Shown here piece by piece: positions 1-7,355 of a stretch of 64,000 nucleotides of DNA (the first letter of the stretch is position 1; each line of letters begins with the position of its first letter). Made by a program: the position numbers and the translations under genes. The notes under the pieces were generated by a model that was not told the origin of the DNA, did not search any database, and saw only the letters and a list, made by a program, of their open reading frames with translations. This DNA comes from Altericroceibacterium spongiae (GTDB lineage: Bacteria > Pseudomonadota > Alphaproteobacteria > Sphingomonadales > Sphingomonadaceae): the NCBI RefSeq assembly GCF_003610805.1, contig NZ_RAPF01000001.1, forward strand, positions 620,001 to 684,000, in the 5' to 3' direction.

Positions 1-77
1 CGATCAATGATCGCGATATCTGCATCAGGAAGCCGCATCGAAAGCGGGTGATCTTTGCGCAACGTCGAGCGAGCCAT
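1..77 (-). CDS. DUF1778-type (TacA-like) antitoxin, N-terminal part
   Basis: Only the first 25 codons are inside the window; the gene runs off the left edge. The ATG at 77-75 is preceded by a strong ribosome-binding site (AAGGAGAATA on the minus strand, 90-81). The visible start, MARSTLRKDHPLSMRLPDAD, fits the N-terminus of DUF1778 ribbon-helix-helix proteins, where the beta strand (SMRLP) contacts operator DNA. Such proteins are antitoxins of GNAT acetyltransferase toxins that acetylate aminoacyl-tRNA; the antitoxin gene normally comes first, so the toxin is expected to the left, outside the window. The assignment rests on a short stretch recognised from memory. It lies inside the integrative element ending near 2264. 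Confidence 0.6.
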   Translation of the reverse strand, partial: MARSTLRKDHPLSMRLPDADIAIID

Positions 78-153
78 GGTTATTCTCCTTGGCTCAACCC
101 TTACCCCATTGTAGCGCATTTTGCAATACAAATCTAAATGGGGGCGCGCTTCC

Positions 154-612
154 CTAGAGCGGACGAACCATGTGAACGGCTACCGTTCCTTGGTCATGGA
201 ATGTCTCCTTCTCGAAGCGATATCCCAACCGTTCATAAAGAGCGATATTCTCGCACATCAATTTGTTGGTGTAGAGCCGAGTGCCCTTGAGATCAGCTTC
301 GTGAGCGAGCCTCTCGGCGTGGCGCATCAGGCGGACGCCATGGCCTCGCCCCTGATACGCTGGATGAACAGCGACATTTACCACCATAAGCTCGTCATCC
401 TGAGCCACCGTTTCGAGAAGCCCGATCAAGACGCCATCGCAACTTAGGCAATCAAACCGGTGTTCACTGAATGCGGCCTGATAATCCGCAGTCATAGGGC
501 GCGGCTTGCGCGGTGTGACACCAACCCACTTTGCGTACGCTCTCAGCGTCAAATCACGAATATCGTCGATCTGATCGCTGGTCGCCTGCCGAATTTCCAA
601 CGCCATTTTCAT
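154..612 (-). CDS. GNAT family N-acetyltransferase
   Basis: A 152-residue protein of normal length for a single GNAT domain. The acetyl-CoA binding motif is visible near residue 80-95 (VNVAVHPAYQGRGHGVRLM), followed by the typical C-terminal segment ENIALYERLGYRFEKE. The substrate cannot be told. Start is ATG at 612 or the second ATG at 606; no clear ribosome-binding site favours either. It is read in the same direction as the DUF1778-type antitoxin gene that starts 77 bp downstream. In the known DUF1778-GNAT pairs the antitoxin precedes the toxin, so this enzyme is not placed as the usual partner, although a reversed pair cannot be excluded. It belongs to the integrative element. Confidence 0.85.
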   Translation of the reverse strand: MKMALEIRQATSDQIDDIRDLTLRAYAKWVGVTPRKPRPMTADYQAAFSEHRFDCLSCDGVLIGLLETVAQDDELMVVNVAVHPAYQGRGHGVRLMRHAERLAHEADLKGTRLYTNKLMCENIALYERLGYRFEKETFHDQGTVAVHMVRPL

Positions 613-701
613 GCGCGCAAAATACTCGGATCACCGGAAGTTGCCAGTTCCGTTCACAGTCAGGTCTCTCTTGGTAATCTGCATGCTCACCGTTCACGCT
701 G

Positions 702-2006
702 CTATTTGGAGCCAACCTTGGTCGCGCGAGCCGCGATTTCCCGCTCAAGCATCTCCGCCCAAGCAATCATCACCCGTTTTCGCGGTTCAAACAGCTCGGA
801 CTTGTTATAGACGCGCATAATCTTGGAGGTCGTGGCGGTGGCGACGTGGTTCAGGATGCGGTCCACCACGGCAATGTCTGCACCAAGAACTTCGCACGCC
901 AAGGTGCTGAAAGTGGTCCGCAGATCATGGATAGTCCAGTGCTCCATTTCCTCCGCTTCGCACCCGGCCTCAGCAGCGGCCTTTTCGCGACGCTCGCGGA
1001 TGATCTTGTCGAGCCGACGCTTGGCCTTTGCATATCCGGATACCGAGGTGTCTCCCGTCATACTGAACACAAAAGGGCTGTCCTTTGGGCGATCAGATGC
1101 CGCAAGCCCCTCGTTGATTAGCGCAACGGCCAAGGGTGATAGTGGAACACGCAAGGAATTGCCGCGCTTGGTTCGGCTGGCGGGCAGCGTCCAGACCGCC
1201 TCATCCGGATTTCCGCCCGGTGCCAGTTCCAGCTCCGCAACCGACATGGCTGCGACTTCCTCGCGGCGCATGGGCACCACGATCAGCAACCGGAACAGCG
1301 GCCCGAAAGGATAGCCCAGTGCGCCCATTGCATCCCATATCTCCAGCAACTCATCGAGCGTGTGAAAGCGATCGCGGGTGCGCTCTTTGGAAGGCTTCCT
1401 TACCGTCGCAGCAGGATTCTCCTCCAGAACTTCCTGATCGACGCACCAGTTCATGAACGCCTTGACGTAAGCCAGGTAGCGGTTGGCGGCCATTGGGGAC
1501 GTTTCGGCATGTTTTCGAACGGCATCAACAATGTCGCTGCGAGCAATCGACGCGATGTCTTTCGAAGCGAACTTCCGCAAAAGGCCGCACTTGCCGTCAA
1601 TTCCACGTCGGCACTGCGCACCACTCCGTAGCTGCGACAGCTTTACCCGTTCATAGTCGTCGAGCACATCGCTCAACCTGCGTTGTGTCCGCGCCGCCCG
1701 TTCGGCTTCACGTTGCGCCTCGCGCTTCTCTTCATTGGGATCGGCACCCTCGATCACTTCGATATGCTTTGCGCGAGCAGCATCTCTTGCGTCGGACAGA
1801 CCCATGGCGGGCCATGAACCAAGTTTGATCCGGGTGCGCTTGCCGTTGTGCAGACGGGCACACAGAAGCCAGGTCGTAGAGCGTTCACCTGCGCGAATTC
1901 GCAACCCGGCCACCCGATTGTCGGCCAGTTCGAATTGCTTGCCCTTGACCGACCGGGCTTGTGAGATCAGACCTTCAATTGCCTGCCTGTTGAGTGGTTT
2001 CACCAT
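702..2006 (-). CDS. P4-type tyrosine integrase of an integrative element
   Basis: A 434-residue site-specific recombinase. The N-terminal 90 residues form a DUF4102/Arm-DNA-binding domain of P4-like integrases, followed by a core-binding SAM-like region (about 110-200) and a catalytic domain. The catalytic set is visible: Arg247 (VPMRREE), His360 and Arg363 (IHDLR), His387 (LNHV) and Tyr400 (RVY). The ORF is open further upstream, but homology starts at MVKPLNRQAIEGL, so the ATG at 2006-2004 is chosen. The gene lies next to a partial tRNA-Lys 3' end (2220-2264) and reads away from it, the usual arrangement for an element integrated in the 3' end of a tRNA gene. The element continues left beyond the window. 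Confidence 0.93.
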   Translation of the reverse strand: MVKPLNRQAIEGLISQARSVKGKQFELADNRVAGLRIRAGERSTTWLLCARLHNGKRTRIKLGSWPAMGLSDARDAARAKHIEVIEGADPNEEKREAQREAERAARTQRRLSDVLDDYERVKLSQLRSGAQCRRGIDGKCGLLRKFASKDIASIARSDIVDAVRKHAETSPMAANRYLAYVKAFMNWCVDQEVLEENPAATVRKPSKERTRDRFHTLDELLEIWDAMGALGYPFGPLFRLLIVVPMRREEVAAMSVAELELAPGGNPDEAVWTLPASRTKRGNSLRVPLSPLAVALINEGLAASDRPKDSPFVFSMTGDTSVSGYAKAKRRLDKIIRERREKAAAEAGCEAEEMEHWTIHDLRTTFSTLACEVLGADIAVVDRILNHVATATTSKIMRVYNKSELFEPRKRVMIAWAEMLEREIAARATKVGSK

Positions 2007-2029
2007 ATTCCGCGCTGGAGCCTTTTCGC

Positions 2030-2051
2030 TATAGGCTCCATATAGGCTCCA
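2030..2051. repeat. Tandem 11-bp direct repeat upstream of the integrase gene
   Basis: TATAGGCTCCA occurs twice with no gap (2030-2040 and 2041-2051), just upstream of the integrase start codon. Position suggests a binding site for the integrase or an accessory factor, or an operator of the integrase promoter. No function is proven. Confidence 0.7.
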
Positions 2052-2168
2052 CCTTGCGGAAGGACAACGGCAGTCACTGCCGATATGGATCGAACATTCT
2101 TGAACAGGACGCTTTGACAATAAACATCGTAATAGCAGATGGTTATTGAGGATATCTTGGGACGTTTC

Positions 2169-2193
2169 TGGACCGATTTGGACGACCTTGGAC
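2169..2193. repeat. Three TGGAC repeats at 10-bp spacing beside the attachment site
   Basis: TGGAC occurs at 2169-2173, 2179-2183 and 2189-2193, exactly one helical turn apart, about 27 bp from the tRNA-derived attachment sequence. Arm-type integrase sites are often short phased repeats close to the core site. This is inference from position and phasing. Confidence 0.5.
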
Positions 2194-2219
2194 ACGCCCA
2201 AAAAGGCCCCCTGAAAATT

Positions 2220-2264
2220 CTCTTAATCAGCGGGTCCTAGGTTCGAGCCCTAGTGCGTCCACCA
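2220..2264 (+). mobile_element. Attachment site: 3' half of a tRNA-Lys(CUU) gene (attR-like)
   Basis: The segment contains the anticodon loop CTCTTAA (anticodon CTT at 2222-2224), the 3' anticodon strand TCAGC, a perfect T-stem (CTAGG/CCTAG) around TTCGAGC, the 3' acceptor strand TGCGTCC, discriminator A and encoded CCA, then a T-rich tail (TTTTCTTTCC). The upstream side (AAATT before the loop) does not pair with TCAGC, and no acceptor 5' strand or D-arm is present, so this is a 3' fragment and not a tRNA gene. With the adjacent integrase it marks the right junction of an element inserted at a tRNA 3' end; the intact tRNA-Lys should lie left of the window. Confidence 0.85.
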
Positions 2265-2466
2265 CTTTTCTTTCCTTCGTAATCAAGAACTTACATTGAG
2301 TGCGGCGACAAGCTTGTGCTGCGAACGGCTATCGCTGTGACCATTTTTGTGACCTGAGCTTTCCAGTTTTTCCGGGCAATTGGACTTTTTCGTGTCTATG
2401 ACCCGGTTAATCAGGGGGTCTGTACCTGGTAAAATCAGCCAGTCAGCATAAGGCTGAAGATGTATC
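2265..2466. other. Gap between attachment site and fec locus, left part
   Basis: About 200 bp of chromosomal flank directly to the right of the attachment site. It begins with the T-rich tail expected after a tRNA gene. I see no convincing gene, and the short ORFs here lack family features. Confidence 0.5.
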
Positions 2467-2607
2467 ATGGCCCAGTCCATCAAGCTTGGCGACGACATCG
2501 AGACAATCAACCTCACCGCAGAGGAAAAGGATGTCTGGCTCGACAACTTTGTCAAAAAAACGGGTCGATCCGGCCCCGGCGAAGATGCTTTCTTTGCCCT
2601 ACGGTGA
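2467..2607 (+). CDS. Small hypothetical protein (46 aa)
   Basis: Starts MAQSIKLGDDIETINLTAEE and ends with a short acidic and basic tail; no membrane segment or known domain. The first eight residues resemble the start of ParD-like antitoxins (MAQSIKLSDD-type), but the rest does not follow that family, so it may be a degenerate antitoxin start or unrelated. No good ribosome-binding site is visible. Support comes from a strong hairpin 10 bases after the stop codon (2618-2646) that would end a transcript. It sits alone between the attachment site and the fec locus. Confidence 0.3.
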   Translation: MAQSIKLGDDIETINLTAEEKDVWLDNFVKKTGRSGPGEDAFFALR

Positions 2608-2615
2608 CAGCTTAC

Positions 2616-2648
2616 GAGGATGCGAGAATCGCGTCTTCTCGCATCCTT
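2616..2648 (+). terminator. Hairpin with an 11-13 bp stem after the 46-aa ORF
   Basis: GGATGCGAGAA (2618-2628) pairs perfectly with TTCTCGCATCC (2636-2646) around a 7-base loop; two more outer pairs extend it. A short T-containing tail (TTCAAAGTTTG) follows. It fits a transcription terminator on the plus strand, though the T-run is weak. Confidence 0.5.
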
Positions 2649-2675
2649 CAAAGTTTGAACTGATTGATGAAACGC

Positions 2676-2861
2676 TTACCAAAAGGCTTCACCATTGCCG
2701 TGATGCATGTCGGTATCGAGAATCAAGATCTCTCCATCGCGCGCGTCTGTACGCGCGTCGGGGAGGCGAACATTATTGTTTTCGAAGACAAGATTCGTGC
2801 CCAATATGCGCGCAGTGCCCCGTTCATCCGGTCTGCGGTCCACAAAGCAGATCTGGGGCAT
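2676..2861 (-). pseudogene. Possible remnant of a histone-deacetylase-family hydrolase
   Basis: A 61-codon minus-strand reading frame contains LILDTDMHHGNGEAFW. In the HDAC/acetoin-utilisation/acetylpolyamine amidohydrolase family, a D-x-D-x-H-H-G-N-G segment carries zinc ligands. The stretch before it (FENNNVRL) could correspond to the FNN-V-A segment that precedes the motif in this family. The frame stops right after FW and no other part of such an enzyme (about 300-370 aa) is seen, so at best it is a decayed fragment. A chance match in a non-coding stretch remains possible. Confidence 0.25.
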
Positions 2862-3048
2862 GGTCTTCGACAGCGCCAGTCATAGCCCAAAGCAACCACC
2901 CTAGCCTTTAAGCCTGGCCGACAAGCTTTTTCTTGCCAATGCGCTAGTTGCGAATTAGTCGCAATTTAGCCGGCGCGCGGATTCGGAAGGCGTCGCTCTT
3001 CATAATGGGGATCGGCCGAAGGACCGTGCCCCGCAGGGCAGGACGGGA

Positions 3049-3567
3049 ATGGAATGCATGGTCTCTCGCCTTATCGCGAGCTTTCAGGAGCATTATGAAC
3101 AGTTGTTGCGCTTCCTCACGCGCCGCACGGGTGATGTCGATCGCGCCGCCGATGTCGCACAGGAAACCTATTTCAAGCTGGCGGCCATCGAGGTTGAGGA
3201 TCAGCCCATCGAAAACCGGCAGGCCTATATTTACCGCGTGGCGGGCAATCTCGCCATCGACATGATGCGGCGCGAGGGACGCGAGACGAAGTGGATCGCT
3301 GGCGGTGAACCTGACGAGACCGTCACCGATCCCAGCCCGTCGCCTGAACGCATCGCCATCAGCCGCGACCGGTTGCGCTGTTTCGACGAAGCGCTCAACA
3401 CCTTGCCGCCCAAGGCGAGGCTTGCGCTGCTGATGTTCCGCGTCGACGGCCTATCCCATGCCGAAATCGCCGAGCGGCTGAATGTGTCGAAAAGCATGGT
3501 TGCGAAATATCTCGCCCAGGCGTTGCGCCATTGCCGCGACCGCTTGTGGGAACTCGATCAGAAATAA
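3049..3567 (+). CDS. FecI-family ECF RNA polymerase sigma factor
   Basis: A 172-residue ECF sigma factor directing RNA polymerase to iron-uptake promoters. Region 2 is in the first 80 residues (QETYFKLAAIE, then YIYRVAGNLAIDMMRRE), and region 4 with its helix-turn-helix is near 125-165 (LPPKARLALLMFRVDGLSHAEIAERLNVSKSMVAKYL). Length is normal for FecI types. ATG 3049 follows AGGA at 5 bases; ATG 3058 is an alternative. Downstream lie an anti-sigma/regulator (FecR) and a TonB-dependent transducer (FecA type), the classic FecI-FecR-FecA signalling set. Two near-identical CGTC-type promoters precede fecR and fecA and are its likely targets. Confidence 0.93.
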   Translation: MECMVSRLIASFQEHYEQLLRFLTRRTGDVDRAADVAQETYFKLAAIEVEDQPIENRQAYIYRVAGNLAIDMMRREGRETKWIAGGEPDETVTDPSPSPERIAISRDRLRCFDEALNTLPPKARLALLMFRVDGLSHAEIAERLNVSKSMVAKYLAQALRHCRDRLWELDQK

Positions 3568-3580
3568 TATCGCTTTTACT

Positions 3581-3606
3581 TGCAAACCGGCACGCCTAAA
3601 TTCGTC
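3581..3606 (+). promoter_or_regulatory. ECF (FecI-type) promoter upstream of fecR
   Basis: TGCAAACCGGC at 3581-3591 and CGTC at 3603-3606 recur with identical spacing upstream of the receptor gene (4728-4753). An AAC-containing -35 and a CGTC -10 are typical of ECF sigma factors. It lies between the sigma gene stop (3567) and the fecR start (3696). Confidence 0.7.
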
Positions 3607-3695
3607 CTTGTCTTTGAAAGGAAAAAACTATCGCGAGGCGAGCCCTGACATTGCGGATGCGCTGCTTGCTTGACCCGACCGGAGGAAGCTGACCG

Positions 3696-4694
3696 ATGGA
3701 CGATAGCCCCCCTCGCACCGACAAGCTGGCGCCGCGAAACGCCGCCCTGAGCGACGAGGCTATTGCGTGGATCGTTCATCTCGGCTCCGGCGACGCCGAC
3801 GACCGCGACCGCGCCGATTTCGACGACTGGTGCCGGCGCTCGCCCGCCCATGCCGCTGCCGCTGCCGAAGCTGCATCGATGCTCGACCGGGTCGGCGCCA
3901 CGCAGGCGGCTGAGACACATCGCGAACTGGGCCAGGCGTTTCGTGCGCCGGAAGCACGGCACCTGTCTCGCATCCCGCGCCGCGCCGTGCTGACCGGCGG
4001 TGCCGCCGCCGCTGTCGCCGCGGGTGTGGTGGGCAGCAGCGTCTTCGGCCCCGCCTCGGGATGGATCGCCGACCATGCCACCGGCGTCGGGGAGCGCAGG
4101 AAAATCGCGCTCAACGACGGCTCCACTGTCTGGCTGAACACCGCATCGGCGCTGTCGGTCGACTTTTCGGCCCGCGAGCGGCGGCTGACGCTGCATGACG
4201 GCGAGGCCTTATTCGATGTTGCCAGCGATGAGACACGGCCCTTCACCGTGCTGTCGGGCGAAGGCCGCGCGCGCGCGATGGGCACCGTCTATTCGGTCCG
4301 GCGGCGCGGCGCGGTGAGTGATGTCGTGGTCAAGGAAGGCGTGGTCGATGTGCATAACGGACGCGACGGGGGCCACGACTGGGCGCGCGTGACCGCCGGG
4401 CACCATATCGCCTATGGCCGTGACATATTGAGCGCGGCGCAGCCCATCGATGCAGACTCCGCCACGGGATGGGTGCGCGGAAAGCTGATCTTCAACCGCC
4501 GCCGTCTCGCCGAGGTCGCGCAGGAGATCGAGCGATACCAACACGGCAAGGTGATGGTGCTGGGCGACCGGCTTCGCCAGTTGCAGGTCACGGGCGTCTT
4601 CGAACTGGCCGACATGGATGCGTTGCTGCGCGCCATTTCGGCAACAACCCATGCACGGATCACCACGCTCCCGCTGCTCACGATCATCCACTGA
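3696..4694 (+). CDS. FecR-family anti-sigma factor / transmembrane signal transducer
   Basis: A 332-residue protein. An N-terminal cytoplasmic DUF4880-like part (IAWIVHLGSGDADDRDRADF, then W-C-R-R-S-P) binds the sigma factor; a basic IPRRAVLTGG stretch and an alanine/valine-rich membrane segment follow at about 90-115. The periplasmic FecR domain is at about 130-225 (KIALNDGSTVWLNTAS, GEALFDVA, FTVLSGEGRARAMGTVYSV), with a C-terminal STN-like part. In this family the C-terminus meets the receptor N-terminal domain and relays ligand binding to the sigma factor. A good ribosome-binding site (GGAGGAAGC) precedes ATG 3696. The gene appears intact. Confidence 0.92.
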   Translation: MDDSPPRTDKLAPRNAALSDEAIAWIVHLGSGDADDRDRADFDDWCRRSPAHAAAAAEAASMLDRVGATQAAETHRELGQAFRAPEARHLSRIPRRAVLTGGAAAAVAAGVVGSSVFGPASGWIADHATGVGERRKIALNDGSTVWLNTASALSVDFSARERRLTLHDGEALFDVASDETRPFTVLSGEGRARAMGTVYSVRRRGAVSDVVVKEGVVDVHNGRDGGHDWARVTAGHHIAYGRDILSAAQPIDADSATGWVRGKLIFNRRRLAEVAQEIERYQHGKVMVLGDRLRQLQVTGVFELADMDALLRAISATTHARITTLPLLTIIH

Positions 4695-4727
4695 CCACCC
4701 CTGCGTCGAAAAAATTCGCATCGCCAC

Positions 4728-4753
4728 TGCAAACCGGCGCCCCTTTCAGCGTC
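4728..4753 (+). promoter_or_regulatory. ECF (FecI-type) promoter upstream of the fecA-type receptor
   Basis: TGCAAACCGGC at 4728-4738, CCT at 4742-4744 and CGTC at 4750-4753 match the element at 3581-3606 position by position. It is about 65 bp before the receptor start, so the sigma factor can activate the receptor separately. Confidence 0.7.
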
Positions 4754-4818
4754 AAGGCTATTGAGAGGTGTTCGCAAAAGCGAATGCCGGCAATCCATAT
4801 AAGGGGGTAATCACGTCA

Positions 4819-7263
4819 ATGTTTTCTCGTTCGCTCGCACCGTGGCTGCGCAAAAATCATCTGCACGGCATGTTGCTGTCCTCGGCCATGATTGCGGTCA
4901 GCGCTATGCCCGTTGCAGCGCAGGCCCAGAGGCCAGTCGAGGCCGAGGCGGCGAAGACGCACTTCTCCGTTCCCGCGCAGGAACTGGACTCGGCGCTGAC
5001 CAGCATTGCCGATCGGGGCGGCATCCGGATTTTCTTCGCCTCGGCCGAGCTGGACGGCGCGCGCTCGGCCCCAGTGTCCGGCACGATGTCTGTCGAGCAG
5101 GCGCTGTCGACCGCGCTGACCGGCACCGGTTTCACATGGCGTTATCGCGAGCCGGGCACGGTGGTGATCGAAAAGGCGCCGGAGACCGCCGACGGAGCGA
5201 TCCAGCTCGGTCCCGTGCGCGTGCAGGGCGCCGGCAGCGGCGGCGGCGACTATCGCATGCTGGCCGGTGACGGGTCCGCCGAGAGCGGCTATCGCGTCGA
5301 AAATGCCGAGGTCGGCGCGCTCGGCTCGCGATCGATCCAGGACACGCCGTTCAGCATCGACGTCTATTCGCAGGAGCTGATCGAGAACCTGCAGATCAGT
5401 TCGGTCGCCGACCTCGCCAAGGTCGACGCCTCGATCAATCCGTCGCGCTCGAGTATCTACGGCGAGAACAACCTGTTCGCGATCCGCGGGCTCCAGCCCG
5501 ACTCCTATTCGGGCATACGGATCGACGGGCTTGCCATCCGCAGCCGCGCGTTCGACCTGCCCTTCGAGCATTTCGAGTCGGTGTCGGTGCTGAAGGGCGC
5601 GGGGGGCTTCCTCTACGGTTTCGGCAGCCCCGGCGGCACGGTGAACTACCAGACCAAGCGCGCCGGCAAAGAGCCGGTGCGCAGCGTCACGGCGGGCTTC
5701 ACCAACGATAGCCTGTGGCGCGTTCACGGCGACCTCGGCGCGCGCATCGGCGCAAACGATGCCTTCGGATACCGCGTCAATATCGTGCATGAGGAAGGCG
5801 ACACACCGGTCGACGGCGTGGAATCGGAGCGCACCTCCGGCTCGCTGGCGCTCGACTGGCGCGTGACGCCCGAACTGACCGTATCGTTCGACGGACTGAA
5901 GACACAGCATGTCCGCACCGGCCTGCACTGGAGCATCATCCCCAACCAGTCGGGCGCCTATAACGGCTATACACTGGGCGAGCCGCCCGAGCCGATCGAC
6001 GGGTCGACACGGCTGGCGCCCGGCTGGACGCGCTACGGATCGCGCACCGATAGCTATTCGGGCGCGGCCGAATGGGAATTCACCCCTGGATGGACAATCA
6101 GCGCGCGCCACCGCTGGACCGACAATGTCAGGCAATTTTTCGCGCCGAGCATCTTCGCCAATGCCGACGGCGACTATGGAGCTGGCATCTGGCGCTACAA
6201 CAACAAGTTTGAATCGAAGCAGACCGAGGCCATGCTGCGCGGCGGCTTTGCGACCGGTGCGATCACTCACAATCTGACGCTGGGCGGATCGCTGGTCCGC
6301 ACGAGCGATGCCAACACGCCCTCGACATCGGTGGTGCTGGGGACGGGCAACCTGTCGGACCCGACACTGTTCGATCAGCCGGCAGGCTTCGACTTCCTCG
6401 ACTTCGACACGGCGACGTCCGAATATAACCGCACCCGGCGGCAGGAGGTTTTCCTGTCCGACACGGTCGGCATCGGCGAAAGCGTCGACCTGATCCTCGG
6501 CGTGCGCCACGGGGAGATCAAGGACTATACAAGCGATTATGCGGAGACGGCGACCACGCCCAGCTTCGCTGCCATCTGGCGCCCCGTTTCTTGGCTTTCG
6601 GCCTACGCCACCTATGTCGAATCGCTGGAGAGGGGCTCCGTCGCCGGGGCGACCTATGTCAATGCGGGAGAGGTTTTCTCGCCGACGCGCAGCGAACAGT
6701 ACGAGTTCGGCGTTAAGGCCGTGCGCGGCGACTGGACCGCCGAACTGGCACTGTTCCGGCTCGACCGGGCTCTCACCTATGTCACCTCGGCCAACGAATT
6801 CACGCAGGACGGCCGCGCGCGTTATCAGGGCGTCGAGCTTTCCGGCGCGAAACGGTTCGGCGAACGGCTGCTCGTGCTGGGCGGCGTCACCTATCTCGAT
6901 GCCGTCAACCGCAAGACGACCGACCCGACGCTGGAGCACGAGGCCATTCGCGGCATCGCCGAATGGCAGGGCAATCTGCGCGCCGAATATGAACTCGCCG
7001 CGCTGCCCCTGACGATGACAGGCGGCATGCAATATATCGGCGAGCGGCCGGTCGATTTCGGCGGCCAGTGGGATTTCGACGACGTCGCGATCTTTGACCT
7101 CGGCGCGCGTTACGAGACCGGGGCCGAGGACGTGCCGCTGACGCTGCGCCTCACCGTCGACAATCTTTTCGACGCCAAATATTGGAACAGCCAGGCGAAC
7201 GGATATTCCACCGAACCGGGCGAGCCGCGCACTTTCCGCTTCAGCATCGAAGCCGACTTTTGA
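4819..7263 (+). CDS. TonB-dependent siderophore receptor with N-terminal signalling (STN) domain
   Basis: An 814-residue outer-membrane receptor of the FecA/FpvA transducer class. A signal peptide ends near AMPVAAQAQ. An STN domain follows (HFSVPAQELDSALTSIADRG), then a plug domain (QDTPFSIDVYSQELIENLQI, GAGGFLYGFGSPGGTVNYQT) and a beta-barrel ending with the aromatic C-terminus RFSIEADF. The STN domain signals to FecR. ATG 4819 is chosen because AAGGGGG lies 11 bases before it and the signal peptide starts there; an in-frame ATG at 4768 is less likely. The ligand is probably a ferric siderophore or ferric citrate, not determinable here. The fec genes look visibly richer in G+C than the genes further right. 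Confidence 0.94.
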   Translation: MFSRSLAPWLRKNHLHGMLLSSAMIAVSAMPVAAQAQRPVEAEAAKTHFSVPAQELDSALTSIADRGGIRIFFASAELDGARSAPVSGTMSVEQALSTALTGTGFTWRYREPGTVVIEKAPETADGAIQLGPVRVQGAGSGGGDYRMLAGDGSAESGYRVENAEVGALGSRSIQDTPFSIDVYSQELIENLQISSVADLAKVDASINPSRSSIYGENNLFAIRGLQPDSYSGIRIDGLAIRSRAFDLPFEHFESVSVLKGAGGFLYGFGSPGGTVNYQTKRAGKEPVRSVTAGFTNDSLWRVHGDLGARIGANDAFGYRVNIVHEEGDTPVDGVESERTSGSLALDWRVTPELTVSFDGLKTQHVRTGLHWSIIPNQSGAYNGYTLGEPPEPIDGSTRLAPGWTRYGSRTDSYSGAAEWEFTPGWTISARHRWTDNVRQFFAPSIFANADGDYGAGIWRYNNKFESKQTEAMLRGGFATGAITHNLTLGGSLVRTSDANTPSTSVVLGTGNLSDPTLFDQPAGFDFLDFDTATSEYNRTRRQEVFLSDTVGIGESVDLILGVRHGEIKDYTSDYAETATTPSFAAIWRPVSWLSAYATYVESLERGSVAGATYVNAGEVFSPTRSEQYEFGVKAVRGDWTAELALFRLDRALTYVTSANEFTQDGRARYQGVELSGAKRFGERLLVLGGVTYLDAVNRKTTDPTLEHEAIRGIAEWQGNLRAEYELAALPLTMTGGMQYIGERPVDFGGQWDFDDVAIFDLGARYETGAEDVPLTLRLTVDNLFDAKYWNSQANGYSTEPGEPRTFRFSIEADF

Positions 7264-7310
7264 GATGGGGCCCGAACCGGGCCGCAGGGACCATAGCATG
7301 TAAGCGAGAA

Positions 7311-7337
7311 GGGGGACGGCCCGCAGGGCTGTCCCCC
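7311..7337 (+). terminator. 11-bp GC-rich hairpin between receptor and PepSY remnant
   Basis: GGGGGACGGCC (7311-7321) pairs with GGCTGTCCCCC (7327-7337) with one wobble and a 5-base loop. No T-run follows, so it may be an attenuator or mRNA-end stabiliser. A smaller GGCCCG/CGGGCC hairpin sits just before it. Confidence 0.5.
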
Positions 7338-7355
7338 GATGCCGGGAAAGAGGCC

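Noticed and set aside
2160-2264. Complete tRNA-Lys gene
   Set aside because: The 5' half is missing: no acceptor strand complementary to TGCGTCC and no D-arm; only the 3' half is present.
4816-7299. 827-codon open frame on the minus strand
   Set aside because: Antisense to the fec-type receptor gene; no family features, and arises from GC-rich codon bias.
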